A stretch of 64,000 nt of DNA from CAWKOH01 sp963851245 (GTDB lineage Bacteria > Actinomycetota > Acidimicrobiia > Acidimicrobiales > Palsa-688), in NCBI GenBank assembly GCA_963851245.1, contig CAWKOH010000007.1, forward strand, positions 248,001 through 312,000, read 5' to 3'. A program made the translations under genes and the position numbers. Positions 25,110 through 34,226 of this stretch are shown here, one piece after another. The notes under the pieces are model-generated. The model saw only the letters and a program-made list of their open reading frames with translations, made no database searches and had not been told where the DNA came from. How positions within the stretch are numbered: the stretch's first letter is position 1; every line of letters starts with the position of its first letter.

Positions 25110-25955
25110 ATGAGAGTGATCTCCGCCCTCCGCTCCCGCCGCACCGTGGCCGGCCCCCTGGCGCTGATAGCGCTGGCCCTGGTCGTCGGCTCGGTGCTCT
25201 TCTTCACCGGTGGGTCCGCTCACAGCCAGGAACCCCTGGTGAGCACCAATCCGGCCGATATCGCGGCCGGCGAGCTCCTGTACCAGGCGCACTGCCAGAG
25301 CTGCCACGGCTATCAGGGGCGCGGCGGGGAGAACGGGGCACCTCCCCTCGTGAGTGCCGGGGCCGCGGCCGCCGACTTCTACCTGAGCACGGGGCGGATG
25401 CCGCTCAACAATCCGGCCAACGCCCCCCTCCAGCACCGGCCCGACTTCACTGAAGCTCAAATCAGGCAGCTGGTCGCCTATGTCAACGCCCTGCCGGAGA
25501 TCAACGGCACCGACGTGCACGGGCCCAGCATCCCCACTGTCAACCCGCTCTGCTCTGAGGTCACCGCGCCCGAGCCGAACCCCAACGGGTGCGTAACCCT
25601 GTCCGAGGGCCAGCAACTGTTCACCATCAACTGCGCCCAGTGCCACCAGGCAGCTGGGGCCGGCGGCATGCTGTCCAAGGGCAACGTGGTCCCCACCCTT
25701 CGCAACGCCAACGTCACCCAGGTGGCGGAGGCCATGCGGGTGGGGCCGCTACCTATGCCCACCTTCGGCCCCGGAATCATGAACCAGCAGCAGATGTCAG
25801 CCGTGGCCCAATACGTCCAGTACCTGCACAAACCGACCAGTCCGGGTGGGTTGGGGATATCGCACTTCGGGCCGGTGGCCGAAGGTTTCGTGGGCGTGAT
25901 CATAGGATTCGGGGTGCTCTGGTTCGGCGTGCGCATGATTGGAACCCGAGGATGA
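25110..25955 (+). CDS. qcrC: Menaquinol-cytochrome c reductase di-haem cytochrome c subunit
   Basis: 281 residues from ATG 25110. A hydrophobic signal-anchor (residues about 13-32) is followed by two CxxCH haem sites, CQSCH and CAQCH, and a C-terminal transmembrane helix (VGVIIGFGVLWFGVRM). Two fused c-type domains replace a soluble cytochrome c and pass electrons directly to the aa3 oxidase in actinobacterial bcc-aa3 supercomplexes. Overlaps qcrA by 4 bp. Confidence 0.95.
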   Translation: MRVISALRSRRTVAGPLALIALALVVGSVLFFTGGSAHSQEPLVSTNPADIAAGELLYQAHCQSCHGYQGRGGENGAPPLVSAGAAAADFYLSTGRMPLNNPANAPLQHRPDFTEAQIRQLVAYVNALPEINGTDVHGPSIPTVNPLCSEVTAPEPNPNGCVTLSEGQQLFTINCAQCHQAAGAGGMLSKGNVVPTLRNANVTQVAEAMRVGPLPMPTFGPGIMNQQQMSAVAQYVQYLHKPTSPGGLGISHFGPVAEGFVGVIIGFGVLWFGVRMIGTRG

Positions 25956-27004
25956 CAACCACCGACGAGATGCCCGATGCCCCTCAGGTGGAAGAGGAGG
26001 AAGTCGCCGGCGACGGCGCCCATGCTGGCGGGGCGGAGCGGATACCTTTCGGGCGCAATCCGAGGCACTTCGGCATCGATCCTGGCGAGCCCTGGCCGGA
26101 CGACGTGCCCAAAGACCAGGACGAGACCCACTGGCGGTTCGATAACGATCCGAGGAGGGCCCGCAGAGCCGAGTTGACGGTGGCGGCCTGCTGGACCGTG
26201 ACGCTGCTGGCCTCGATCGCCCTGGCTATCGTCTACATCGACGGCGGCAACACTCAGGCGGCGGGGATCTGCTGGGGCCTGGCCTTCTTGGGTTTGGGAG
26301 TCGGGTTCATCCTGTGGGCCCGGGACCTGTTGCCGGCGCACGAGGTGACCGCCAGTCGGGGTCACCATCACGTTTCTGCCGAAGCCGACCGGATCGCTGC
26401 GGTTGAGTCACTGGGCCGGGGCACGGAGCCCATGGCCCGCCGTCCCTTCCTCTTCCGGATGCTCGTCGTGGTCGGCGGTGTGTTCGGGCTGGCCCTGTTG
26501 TTCCCCTTCGCCTCGCTCGGTCCCCGTCCCCACAAGGACCTCTACAAGACCGACTGGAAGGCGGGCACCCGGGCACTGACGGAGGACGGCCGCCCGATCC
26601 GGCCGAGCGACGTCAACGTGAACGGCATCCTCACCGTTTTCCCCGAGGTGGACGGCCAGCCGTCGACGGACGCCCTCAGCCCAACCCTGCTCATAAACCT
26701 GGGCAACGCGCCATTCGAAATCCAGAAGGATCGCGTGGGGTGGAACATTGGCGGCCTGGTGGCCTTCTCCAAGATCTGCACTCACGCCGGCTGCCCGGCC
26801 AGCCTGTACAACGTCGAGACCCATCAGCTGATTTGCCCGTGCCACCAGTCCACCTTCGACGTGCTTCTGGACTGCAAGCCGGTGTTCGGGCCGGCCTCGC
26901 GCTCGCTTCCCCAACTGCCCATCGGCACCAACGCCGAGGGGTACGTGATAGCCACTGAGGCCTACCAGGAGCCCGTCGGACCCGGATTCTGGAACCGGTC
27001 ATGA
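25952..27004 (+). CDS. qcrA: Menaquinol-cytochrome c reductase Rieske iron-sulfur subunit
   Basis: 350 residues from ATG 25952. A long acidic cytoplasmic N-terminus (about 70 residues) leads to three transmembrane helices, the actinobacterial topology, then a Rieske domain with CTHAGC and CPCHQS ligating the 2Fe-2S cluster. It takes electrons from menaquinol to QcrC. ATGA overlaps on both sides couple it to qcrC and qcrB. Confidence 0.95.
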   Translation: MTTTDEMPDAPQVEEEEVAGDGAHAGGAERIPFGRNPRHFGIDPGEPWPDDVPKDQDETHWRFDNDPRRARRAELTVAACWTVTLLASIALAIVYIDGGNTQAAGICWGLAFLGLGVGFILWARDLLPAHEVTASRGHHHVSAEADRIAAVESLGRGTEPMARRPFLFRMLVVVGGVFGLALLFPFASLGPRPHKDLYKTDWKAGTRALTEDGRPIRPSDVNVNGILTVFPEVDGQPSTDALSPTLLINLGNAPFEIQKDRVGWNIGGLVAFSKICTHAGCPASLYNVETHQLICPCHQSTFDVLLDCKPVFGPASRSLPQLPIGTNAEGYVIATEAYQEPVGPGFWNRS

Positions 27005-28569
27005 GCACGACCAAGGAACGCGCCGCCGCCCAGAAGCGCTTCTCGATCAACAAGTCCGTGCTGGACACGATCGACGAGCGCTTCGGTTCCTCCAAGTTCC
27101 TCACCTCTGTCGTGGACAAGATCTTCCCGGACCACTGGTCGTTCATGGTCGGCGAGATCGCCATGGACTCGCTGATCATCCTGATCGCCACCGGGGTCTA
27201 TCTGACCTTCTTTTTCGTCCCGTCAGGGACCGATGTGGTCTACGCCCCGACGAGCGGCCACGTCTACGCCCCCCTGGTCGGCCAGCACATGTCCGAGGCC
27301 TACCAGTCCGTCATCGACATCTCCTTCAACGTCCGCTTCGGGTTGATCATGAGACAGGCCCACCACTGGGCCGCCCTGATATTCCTCGCCGCCGTCATCT
27401 TCCACATGTGCCGGATCTTCTTCACCGGTGCGTTCCGCAAGCCCCGCGAGATCAACTGGATCATCGGACTCACGTTGTGGATGGTCGTGATGCTCGAGGG
27501 GTTCACGGGCTACTCGCTGCCAGACGATCTCCTTTCGGGCACCGGCATCCGGGTGATCAACTCGATCATCCAGAGCATCCCCCTCGTAGGGCCCTGGCTC
27601 TCCTACAACCTGTGGGGGGGCCGATTCCCTGGCGGCCCGTTCATCACCCGTCTGTTCATCATTCACGAGTTCGTGTTCCCGGCTCTCATAATCGGGTTGC
27701 TGTCGGCTCACCTGATGATCCTGTGGCACCAGAAACACACGGACTTCCCCGGACCGGGGAAGACCGAGACCAACATCCGGGGGAGCCGGATCTGGCCGCA
27801 GTACGCCCTCAAGGCCGGCGGGCTCATGATGATCATTGGCGCCGTCACCTTCCTGCTCGCCGGCCTGGTTCAGATCAACCCGGTGTGGATATACGGCCCC
27901 TACAACCCGTGGACGGTCTCGGCGGGAGCGCAGCCGGACTGGTATCTCGGCTTCCTGGACGGATCGGTACGTCTGTGGCCGCACTGGGAGTTCCGCTCCT
28001 TCGGTCACGAGATCGCCAACCCCTTCTTCCCCGGCCTACTGATCCCGGGTGCGGTCTTCACGCTCATGTACGCCTGGCCCTGGATCGACAAGAAGATCTA
28101 CAACGACTACGGCCCCCACAACCTCCTCGACCGGCCGCGTGACAAGCCGTTCCGGACCGGGGTCGGGGTGGCCGGGATCATCTTCTTCACGGTGGAGACC
28201 CTGGCCTGCGCCACCGACCTGCTGGCCAACAACCTGCACATAGCCTTCGAACGGCTGATCGAGATCCTGCAGATCGCTGCGCTCGTCGGCCCCATCGTCG
28301 GATTCTTCATCGCTTACAAGACCTGTAAGGCTCTGGCCCGCACCAACGCCCACCCGATCAAGACGCCCGTCGGTGGCATCATCATCCGCACCGCGGACGG
28401 CGCCTACCACACCCTCGGAGACCACCACGTCGGCGATGGCGATGGCCACAACGGGCACGTGGTGGACGAGCCCGAGGTGGAAGAACCGGCGGCGGCCGGG
28501 GCGGGGGCGGCCGAGCCGGCCACGGTCGGTGAGGGCTCAGCCGGTGAGCCCGCTGCTTCCTCCGACTGA
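27001..28569 (+). CDS. qcrB: Menaquinol-cytochrome c reductase cytochrome b subunit
   Basis: 522 residues with about eight transmembrane helices. Haem-ligand histidines lie in MRQAHHWAALIF/FHMCRIFF and in HEFVFPALIIGLLSAHLM. The quinol-oxidation loop reads QPDWYLGF; PDWY in place of mitochondrial PEWY is typical of menaquinol-using actinobacterial enzymes. The last 110 residues are a hydrophilic tail ending in Ala/Glu/Pro-rich sequence. Last gene of the ctaE-qcrCAB run. Confidence 0.96.
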   Translation: MSTTKERAAAQKRFSINKSVLDTIDERFGSSKFLTSVVDKIFPDHWSFMVGEIAMDSLIILIATGVYLTFFFVPSGTDVVYAPTSGHVYAPLVGQHMSEAYQSVIDISFNVRFGLIMRQAHHWAALIFLAAVIFHMCRIFFTGAFRKPREINWIIGLTLWMVVMLEGFTGYSLPDDLLSGTGIRVINSIIQSIPLVGPWLSYNLWGGRFPGGPFITRLFIIHEFVFPALIIGLLSAHLMILWHQKHTDFPGPGKTETNIRGSRIWPQYALKAGGLMMIIGAVTFLLAGLVQINPVWIYGPYNPWTVSAGAQPDWYLGFLDGSVRLWPHWEFRSFGHEIANPFFPGLLIPGAVFTLMYAWPWIDKKIYNDYGPHNLLDRPRDKPFRTGVGVAGIIFFTVETLACATDLLANNLHIAFERLIEILQIAALVGPIVGFFIAYKTCKALARTNAHPIKTPVGGIIIRTADGAYHTLGDHHVGDGDGHNGHVVDEPEVEEPAAAGAGAAEPATVGEGSAGEPAASSD

Positions 28570-28582
28570 GCCGGCGTTTTTT
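28534..28582 (+). terminator. Candidate intrinsic terminator after qcrB
   Basis: GGCTCAG (28534-28540) can pair with CTGAGCC (28566-28572), followed after four bases by six T (28577-28582). A smaller hairpin, GGCTCA/TGAGCC (28534-28550), competes. The stem straddles the qcrB stop. Long loop, so only moderately convincing. Confidence 0.4.
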
Positions 28583-28617
28583 CGGGCCGGGCCGGGCCGG
28601 CGGGTGCGCCGTACATG

Positions 28618-28701
28618 TCTCGGTGCCAAACGGGGGTCCCGGTGCCAGAATAGACCTGAAATGGGCTGAAATGACACCGAGAGTGCGAACTGGCACCGAG
28701 A
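28618..28701. repeat. Nested inverted repeats of a CGGTGCCA motif between convergent qcrB and ctaF
   Basis: TCTCGGTGCCA (28618-28628) and TGGCACCGAGA (28691-28701) are a perfect 11-bp inverted pair. Between them lie a second forward copy (CGGTGCCA, 28640-28647) and a second reverse copy with one mismatch (TGACACCGAGA, from 28671), plus TGAAATG twice. It could fold on either transcript as a bidirectional terminator-like cruciform, though no T-run follows. The rest of 28570-28900 has no gene; it holds this element, GGGCC repeats near 28584-28600 and a 7-bp tandem repeat. Confidence 0.6.
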
Positions 28702-28767
28702 GATTGGCCAGATCAGGGGGAGGGGCTCCAAGATGGCGGAGTGCCGGGTGGCCGGCGGGGAAGATGG

Positions 28768-28830
28768 CCCGCCGCCCGCCGCCCGCCGCCCGCCGCCCGC
28801 CGCCCGCCGCCCGCAGCCCGCCGCCCGCCG
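28768..28830. repeat. 7-bp tandem repeat (CCCGCCG), nine copies
   Basis: Nine contiguous units of CCCGCCG, one with a single change (CCCGCAG, 28810-28816). Not within a gene; it lies 70 bp downstream of the minus-strand ctaF stop. A short unit with pure G/C composition suggests replication slippage and likely copy-number variation. Confidence 0.9.
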
Positions 28831-28900
28831 CGAAGCACCGAGGACGTGCGGGAAGGGATCCCTACCGGACGGCCACCCGCCGGCCCCCGCCGGCCCGCCC

Positions 28901-29338
28901 TTAGTGAGGCGCCTGGAGGTTGGGGTCGTCCTCGGGAACGTCCGACTCGACCACCCAGCCGATAGCGGCACCGAAGAACAGGATGGCGCCGACGATCAGG
29001 TACCAGAGGCCCCATACCGCGGCGCAGGCAACCAGAACCAGCCCCAGCCCCACGCCGGCGGGCCAGATCGAGGCGGCCGGGAAATAGGCGATCTCGCCCT
29101 CGCCGTCGGCCATGGTGGCATCGAAGCTGTCCTCGGGGCGGGGGTGCCCCTGCCGGCGGATGTACTGCAGCAGCAGGTAGCCGAAGAGGATGGAGTAGGC
29201 GGCGCAACTGAAGATCAGCATGGCGATCCCGGCTGCTTCGCTGTCGTGACCGTGGGCGTAGACCAGCACCCAGTAGAGGGCGGCGGTGGCCCCCAGGAAG
29301 AGCACAGCTCCCAGGATGGTCCTCGACTCGACCTTCAT
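28901..29338 (-). CDS. ctaF: Actinobacterial cytochrome c oxidase subunit IV
   Basis: 145 residues from ATG 29338. MKVESRTILGAVLFLGATAALYW opens the first of four hydrophobic helices (the quote is split in practice: KVESRTILGAVLFLGATA), and AYFPAASIWPAGVGLGLVL is the conserved block of this actinobacteria-specific subunit. It follows ctaD by two bases on the same strand. Confidence 0.93.
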   Translation of the reverse strand: MKVESRTILGAVLFLGATAALYWVLVYAHGHDSEAAGIAMLIFSCAAYSILFGYLLLQYIRRQGHPRPEDSFDATMADGEGEIAYFPAASIWPAGVGLGLVLVACAAVWGLWYLIVGAILFFGAAIGWVVESDVPEDDPNLQAPH

Positions 29339-29340
29339 GA

Positions 29341-31020
29341 CTAGTGTCCTACCCTCGTCAGCCGATCCGGGTGGTTGGCGTCCCAGAGGGGCCGCTCGGA
29401 GCGGATCGGCGGCAATGATTCGAAGTTGTGCTCCGGCGGCGGCGAGGAGCAGGCCCACTCCAGCGTCTGCCCGTCCCACGGGTTGTCGCCGGCGATGGCG
29501 CCCTTACGGTAGGAGGTGTACAGGTTCCAGACGGTGATGAGCACGCCCACGCCGGCGATGTAGGCGCCGATGCTGGAGAGCATGTTCAGGAAGTTCCAGC
29601 CCATGTGGGAGCTGTAGGTCTCGATCCGGCGCGGCATGCCCCGCAGGCCCAGGTCGTGCTGCGGGAAGAAGCACAGGTTGAAGCCAATGAACATGAGCGT
29701 GAAGCTGAGCTTGCCCCAGAACTCGCTCAGCATCCGCCCGGTCATCTTGGGATACCAGTAGTAGATCCCGGCGAAGGCGGCGAAGGCCGACCCGCCGAAC
29801 ATGACGTAGTGGAAGTGGGCTACCACGAAGTAGGTGTTGTGAAGCTGGAAGTCCAGGACGGGCTGGGCCAGGATCACGCCGGTGATGCCCCCGAACAGGA
29901 ACATCACGAGGAACCCGAGGCAGTACAGAGTGGCGGTGTTGAGGGTGATGGTGCCCCGCCACATGGTGCCGATCCAGTTGAAGAACTTGATCCCGGTAGG
30001 GACCGCGATGAGTAGCGACAGGGCGGCGAAGAACGGCAGCAGGACGGCGCCGGTCGTGTACATGTGGTGGGCCCACACGCCCATCGAAAGGGCGCCGATC
30101 GACAGGGTGGCGCCGATCATGCCCTTGTAGCCGAACACCGGCTTCTTGGACATGGTCGCCAGCACCTCGGTCACGATGCCGAAGTAGGGAAGGGCGAGGA
30201 TGTACACCTCGGGATGGCCGAAGAACCAGAAGAGGTTCTGCCACAGGATGGGCTGGCCGCCTTTGTTGTAGTTGAAGAACTGCCCCCCGAGGTGGCGGTC
30301 GATCCACAGCAGGGCGAAGGCCGAGGTGAGGACCGGGAAGGCCAGGAGGATCAGGAACATGGTCACCATCTGGTTCCAGACGAAGATCGGCATCCGGAAC
30401 ATGACCATGCCCGGAGCTCGGAGGGTGAAGATGGTGGTGATGATGTTGACGGCCGTGAAGATGCCCGAGAAGCCGGTCAGGGCTACACCCGCGATCCACA
30501 GGTCGGCGCCCGGACCGGGGGAGTGGATGGCCTCCGTGAGAGGGGCGTAACCGAACCACCCGAAGTTGGCGGCGCCGTTGTTGGTCAGGAAGCCGGCCGA
30601 CATGAGTAGGAAGCCGCCGAGGTAGAGCCAGTAGGAGAGGTTGTTGAAGCGCGGGAAGGCCATGTCGGGCGCCCCGATCATCAACGGCACGAGGTAGTTG
30701 CCCAGGCCGGCGAAAGCGAACGGCCCGAGGAACACGAAAAGCATGATCGTGCCGTGCATCGTGAACAGCTGGTTGTACACGTTCTCGGTCACGAAGTGGT
30801 TGTTCGGCACGATGAGCTGGGTGCGGATGCCCTCGGCCATGGCCCCGGCGAAGAGGAACCCGATGAACGACGTGACCAGGTAGTTGAGCCCGATCTGCTT
30901 GTGATCGGTACTGGTGATGTACTTGACCAACCCGTGGGGCCGGGGGCCCGGGACGATCTCCATCAGCACCGGCTCAGCCGGTGCTGGGTGCTCAGGAGGT
31001 CGCTCTTCGATGAGGGTCAT
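29341..31020 (-). CDS. ctaD: Cytochrome c oxidase subunit I
   Basis: 559 residues with about twelve helices. The binuclear-centre region is WFFGHPEVYILALPYFG (His-Tyr crosslink), WAHHMYTTG carries the copper-ligand pair, and FVVAHFHYVMFG supplies the haem ligands. HKQIGLNYLVTSF marks the N-terminus. Reduces oxygen and pumps protons. ATGA overlap with ctaC. Confidence 0.97.
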   Translation of the reverse strand: MTLIEERPPEHPAPAEPVLMEIVPGPRPHGLVKYITSTDHKQIGLNYLVTSFIGFLFAGAMAEGIRTQLIVPNNHFVTENVYNQLFTMHGTIMLFVFLGPFAFAGLGNYLVPLMIGAPDMAFPRFNNLSYWLYLGGFLLMSAGFLTNNGAANFGWFGYAPLTEAIHSPGPGADLWIAGVALTGFSGIFTAVNIITTIFTLRAPGMVMFRMPIFVWNQMVTMFLILLAFPVLTSAFALLWIDRHLGGQFFNYNKGGQPILWQNLFWFFGHPEVYILALPYFGIVTEVLATMSKKPVFGYKGMIGATLSIGALSMGVWAHHMYTTGAVLLPFFAALSLLIAVPTGIKFFNWIGTMWRGTITLNTATLYCLGFLVMFLFGGITGVILAQPVLDFQLHNTYFVVAHFHYVMFGGSAFAAFAGIYYWYPKMTGRMLSEFWGKLSFTLMFIGFNLCFFPQHDLGLRGMPRRIETYSSHMGWNFLNMLSSIGAYIAGVGVLITVWNLYTSYRKGAIAGDNPWDGQTLEWACSSPPPEHNFESLPPIRSERPLWDANHPDRLTRVGH

Positions 31021-31835
31021 GACTTCGACGGTTCTCCCGCAGTCGTGATCGAGCCAGGGGCCTGCTGGGAATACCAGGTGTTGAACTCTGAAGGAGACAT
31101 GGCATCCACCAGGAACCGCATGTAGGCGTGGTACTCACCGCAGATGTTATTGCACTGACCCGGGTAGACACCCGGTGTGGTGACGTTGATATCAAAGGTG
31201 TTGTTGACGCCGGGGATCATGTCGCGCTGGAAGAGGAACTCCGGCACGTAGAAGGTGTGCACGACGTCGAGCGAGACGACGTGGAGCTGCACGGTCTTGT
31301 CGGTCGGGATGACCAGGACCGGAAGGTCATTCTCTGAGTTGATGTCCAGCTCGTTGGCGACCGTGCCGACCTGCGTGTGGCCGTTGGGGTAGTCGAAACG
31401 CCAGCCCCATTGGAAGCCCTCGACGGTGATCTTGATGTCCGGGTTCTTCGACACCGCGTTGACGTGGTTCTCGGCGTTGTACATGAAGCCGAACACGATG
31501 GCCACGATGATCAGGGGGATGATCGTGTAGGCCGCCTCGATCGGGATGTGGTACTGGAACTGCTCCGGCCGGCGGTCCGAACCGGGTTTGACGCGGTAGC
31601 GGAAGACGCACCAGATGATCAGCCCCAACACCAGCAGACCGATGGGGACGGCGAACCAGTAGGTGATGTGCCACAGCTGGTGGACCCACTTGGACTGCTT
31701 GGTCACACCATGGGGAGAACCGAGGTCGGTGCCCAGCAGTTGTGTCGCCAGTGCCTTCACTGGCCCCCACAATAAACAGACCGCCGCACCCGCACCAACC
31801 CGAGCCCAACCGGGCAATGAGGGCCCGATTGCCAC
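31017..31835 (-). CDS. ctaC: Cytochrome c oxidase subunit II
   Basis: 272 residues from GTG 31835. Two transmembrane helices (residues about 58-78 and 100-120), then a cupredoxin CuA domain with QCNNICGEYHAYMRF, where two Cys, His and Met bind the dinuclear copper. FQWGWRFDYPNG is the conserved electron-entry aromatic region. The N-terminus is a short hydrophobic signal without a clear lipobox. Divergent from rplM. Confidence 0.95.
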   Translation of the reverse strand: MAIGPSLPGWARVGAGAAVCLLWGPVKALATQLLGTDLGSPHGVTKQSKWVHQLWHITYWFAVPIGLLVLGLIIWCVFRYRVKPGSDRRPEQFQYHIPIEAAYTIIPLIIVAIVFGFMYNAENHVNAVSKNPDIKITVEGFQWGWRFDYPNGHTQVGTVANELDINSENDLPVLVIPTDKTVQLHVVSLDVVHTFYVPEFLFQRDMIPGVNNTFDINVTTPGVYPGQCNNICGEYHAYMRFLVDAMSPSEFNTWYSQQAPGSITTAGEPSKS

Positions 31836-31873
31836 GCAGCCTCGTGAGCATCTATCCTGGTTGACCGGCCTGT

Positions 31874-31887
31874 CGCGCTTTGGCGCG
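31874..31887 (+). promoter_or_regulatory. Small hairpin in the rplM leader
   Basis: CGCGC-TTTG-GCGCG forms a 5-bp perfect stem 44 bp before the rplM TTG. TTGACC at 31861-31866 may be a -35, but no good -10 follows. L13 leaders regulate rplM in some other bacteria; whether this is one is unknown. Confidence 0.25.
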
Positions 31888-31930
31888 CCCGGCCCGGCCT
31901 TTTCCCCTTTGTAGCCAGAGGACGACTTCG

Positions 31931-32383
31931 TTGCGCACCTTCACGCCCAAACCCGCCGACATCCAGCGCGTCTGGTACGTGGTCGACGCGGACGGCGCTG
32001 TCCTGGGCCGCCTGGCGAGCGAGGTGGCCCGGGTCCTCAGGGGCAAGCACAAGCCCATATTCGCCCCCCACCTCGATACGGGTGACCACGTGATCGTGGT
32101 CAACGCGGGCAAGGTCCAGATGACCGCAGGCAAGGCCGACAAGAAGCTCTACTACCGGCACTCCGGGTACCCGGGCGGCCTCACCGCCCGCTCCTACAGC
32201 GAATTGCTGGCGAAGGATCCGGAGGATACGTTGCGCCGGGCGGTGCGCGGGATGCTCCCGAAGGGTCCTCTCGGGCGCCAGATGCTGCGCAAGCTCAAGG
32301 TGTACGCCGGCCCCACCCATCCGCACTCGGCCCAGAGCCCCAAGCCCCTGTCCATCGATCCCCGCACCTATCGGGCCTCCTGA
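31931..32383 (+). CDS. rplM: 50S ribosomal protein L13
   Basis: 150 residues from TTG 31931, chosen because AGAGGA lies about 7 nt upstream and MRTFTPKPADIQRVWYVVDA matches the family start. VLGRLASEVARVLRGKHKP and the MLPKGPLGRQMLRKLKVY block confirm L13. Paired with rpsI in the usual order, 14 bp apart. Confidence 0.96.
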   Translation: MRTFTPKPADIQRVWYVVDADGAVLGRLASEVARVLRGKHKPIFAPHLDTGDHVIVVNAGKVQMTAGKADKKLYYRHSGYPGGLTARSYSELLAKDPEDTLRRAVRGMLPKGPLGRQMLRKLKVYAGPTHPHSAQSPKPLSIDPRTYRAS

Positions 32384-32397
32384 GGAAGTACGTCCCG

Positions 32398-32790
32398 TTG
32401 CCCAAACCCCTCGTCCAGTCCACCGGTCGGCGCAAGGCCGCAGTCGCCCGCGTCCGCCTTCGTCCCGGATCCGGGGCGGTGACGGTCAACAAACGGCCCC
32501 TGGACGACTACTTCCCCTCGGCCACCCATCGGATGCTCATAACCGAGCCCATGCGCCTGGTCGAGAAGGCCGAGGAGTATGACGTCGATTCGACCCTCGA
32601 CGGGGGCGGGGTGTCCGGGCAGGCCGGGGCCCTCCGCCTGGGCATCGCCCGGGCGCTGGCGGACCTGGACCCAGAGCTGCGAGTACCCCTGAAGCGGGCC
32701 GGGTTCCTCACCCGCGACGCCCGGGAGAAAGAGTCCAAGAAGTACGGCCTCAAGAAGGCCCGCAAAGCGCCGCAGTACTCCAAGCGCTAG
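32398..32790 (+). CDS. rpsI: 30S ribosomal protein S9
   Basis: 130 residues from TTG 32398. STGRRKAAVARVRLRPGSG and the C-terminal TRDAREKESKKYGLKKARK...YSKR are diagnostic; the terminal Lys-Arg reaches the P-site tRNA. TTG starts for both rplM and rpsI are unusual for highly expressed genes. Confidence 0.96.
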   Translation: MPKPLVQSTGRRKAAVARVRLRPGSGAVTVNKRPLDDYFPSATHRMLITEPMRLVEKAEEYDVDSTLDGGGVSGQAGALRLGIARALADLDPELRVPLKRAGFLTRDAREKESKKYGLKKARKAPQYSKR

Positions 32791-32809
32791 TCACCGGCGA
32801 TCGGCGGTC

Positions 32810-34198
32810 GTGTCGCTGCGGTTCGGCACAGATGGTGTCCGCGGTGAGGCGGGCACCGAGTTGACCGCCGATTTGGCCCTGGCCCTGGGCCGGGCCGCCG
32901 CTCGGGTTCTGACCAGGCCCGACGGCGCCATCCGTCCCTCCTGTCTGGTCGGGCGAGACACCCGGTGGTCGGGGCCCATGTTGCAGGCGGCCTTTTCGGC
33001 TGGGCTGGCGGCCGAGGGCGTGGACGTGGTGGACCTGGGCGTCCTCGCGACCCCAGGAGTCGCCGCGGCGGCTGCCGCCCGGAGTGCCCCGGCCGCGGTC
33101 ATATCGGCCTCTCACAACCCGTTCGAGGACAACGGGATCAAGCTCCTGGCCGCCGGCGGCCGCAAGCTCACCGACGAAGAAGAGGGGACCGTCGAATCCG
33201 AGATGGAATCCCTTCTGGCCAGGCGGGGCGAGGCCTCCGACCGCATGACGTCTCGGAGCGGCGACCGACTGGGTCGCCTGAGCTCTGATCCCGCGGTGCG
33301 GGACTGGTATTGCCGGCAGGTCGTGGCGAGCCTGGGGGGACGCTCGGCCGGCGGGATCAGAGTGGCGATCGACTGCGCCCACGGAGCCGCGACCACCACC
33401 GCGGTGACAATCCTGGAAGACGCCGGTGTGGACCTGGTCGAGGTCCTCGCCGCCGCGCCCGACGGAACCAACATCAACGCCGGCTGTGGATCCACCGATC
33501 CTTCTGCTCTGGCCCGGTCGGTGGTGACCAAGAAGGCCGACGTCGGCTTGGCCTTCGACGGGGACGCCGACCGGGTGATCGCCGTGGACAACGACGGGCA
33601 CGTGGTCGACGGGGACCGCCTGCTCGCCCTGTTTGCGGCTGACCTGCACGCCCGGGGCTTGCTGGCTGACGACACGGTGGTGGTGACGGTTATGACCAAC
33701 CTTGGCTTCCACCAGGCTATGGCTGCCGCCGGGATCGCCGTGCACCAGACCCCCGTCGGAGACCGCTACGTGCTCGAAGCCCTCGATGCCAATGGGTGGT
33801 CGCTGGGAGGAGAGCAGTCGGGCCACCTCATCTTCCGGGACCTGGCCACCACCGGTGACGGAGTGCTGTCCGGCCTGCTTCTCGTGGACCTGCTGATCCG
33901 CCACGGCGAGTCGCTAGCGGCTATGGCCTCCGCCGCCATGGTGCGCCTGCCGCAGGTCCTCCGCAACGTGAACGTCGGTGCTCGCACCAGCCTGGACGGT
34001 GCCGAAACGGTCTGGGCTGAGGTCCGGGCGGTCGAGCGGGACCTGGGCGGCGGCGGGCGAGTGGTCCTGCGCCCGAGCGGTACCGAGCGGATGGTCAGGG
34101 TGATGGTCGAGGCTCCCACCCAGGCCCAGGCGGCCTCGGCGGCGGACCGTCTGGTGGCCGCGGTCAGGGCCGCTCTCGGAAGTCCCACCCCGGATTGA
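32810..34198 (+). CDS. glmM: Phosphoglucosamine mutase
   Basis: 462 residues from GTG 32810. MSLRFGTDGVRGEAG at the N-terminus, phosphoserine loop AVISASHNPFEDNGIK, magnesium loop FDGDADRVIAVD and sugar-binding GGEQSGHLIF identify GlmM. It makes glucosamine-1-phosphate for UDP-GlcNAc and peptidoglycan. Following rpsI is a common arrangement; a GlmS-like protein lies 2.4 kb downstream. Confidence 0.95.
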   Translation: MSLRFGTDGVRGEAGTELTADLALALGRAAARVLTRPDGAIRPSCLVGRDTRWSGPMLQAAFSAGLAAEGVDVVDLGVLATPGVAAAAAARSAPAAVISASHNPFEDNGIKLLAAGGRKLTDEEEGTVESEMESLLARRGEASDRMTSRSGDRLGRLSSDPAVRDWYCRQVVASLGGRSAGGIRVAIDCAHGAATTTAVTILEDAGVDLVEVLAAAPDGTNINAGCGSTDPSALARSVVTKKADVGLAFDGDADRVIAVDNDGHVVDGDRLLALFAADLHARGLLADDTVVVTVMTNLGFHQAMAAAGIAVHQTPVGDRYVLEALDANGWSLGGEQSGHLIFRDLATTGDGVLSGLLLVDLLIRHGESLAAMASAAMVRLPQVLRNVNVGARTSLDGAETVWAEVRAVERDLGGGGRVVLRPSGTERMVRVMVEAPTQAQAASAADRLVAAVRAALGSPTPD

Positions 34199-34226
34199 CG
34201 CCCAGGCCACTGGCCGACACGCCGCG

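Noticed and set aside
28768..28830. Possible CRISPR-like array
   Set aside because: Units are 7 bp and contiguous with no spacers; it is a simple tandem repeat.
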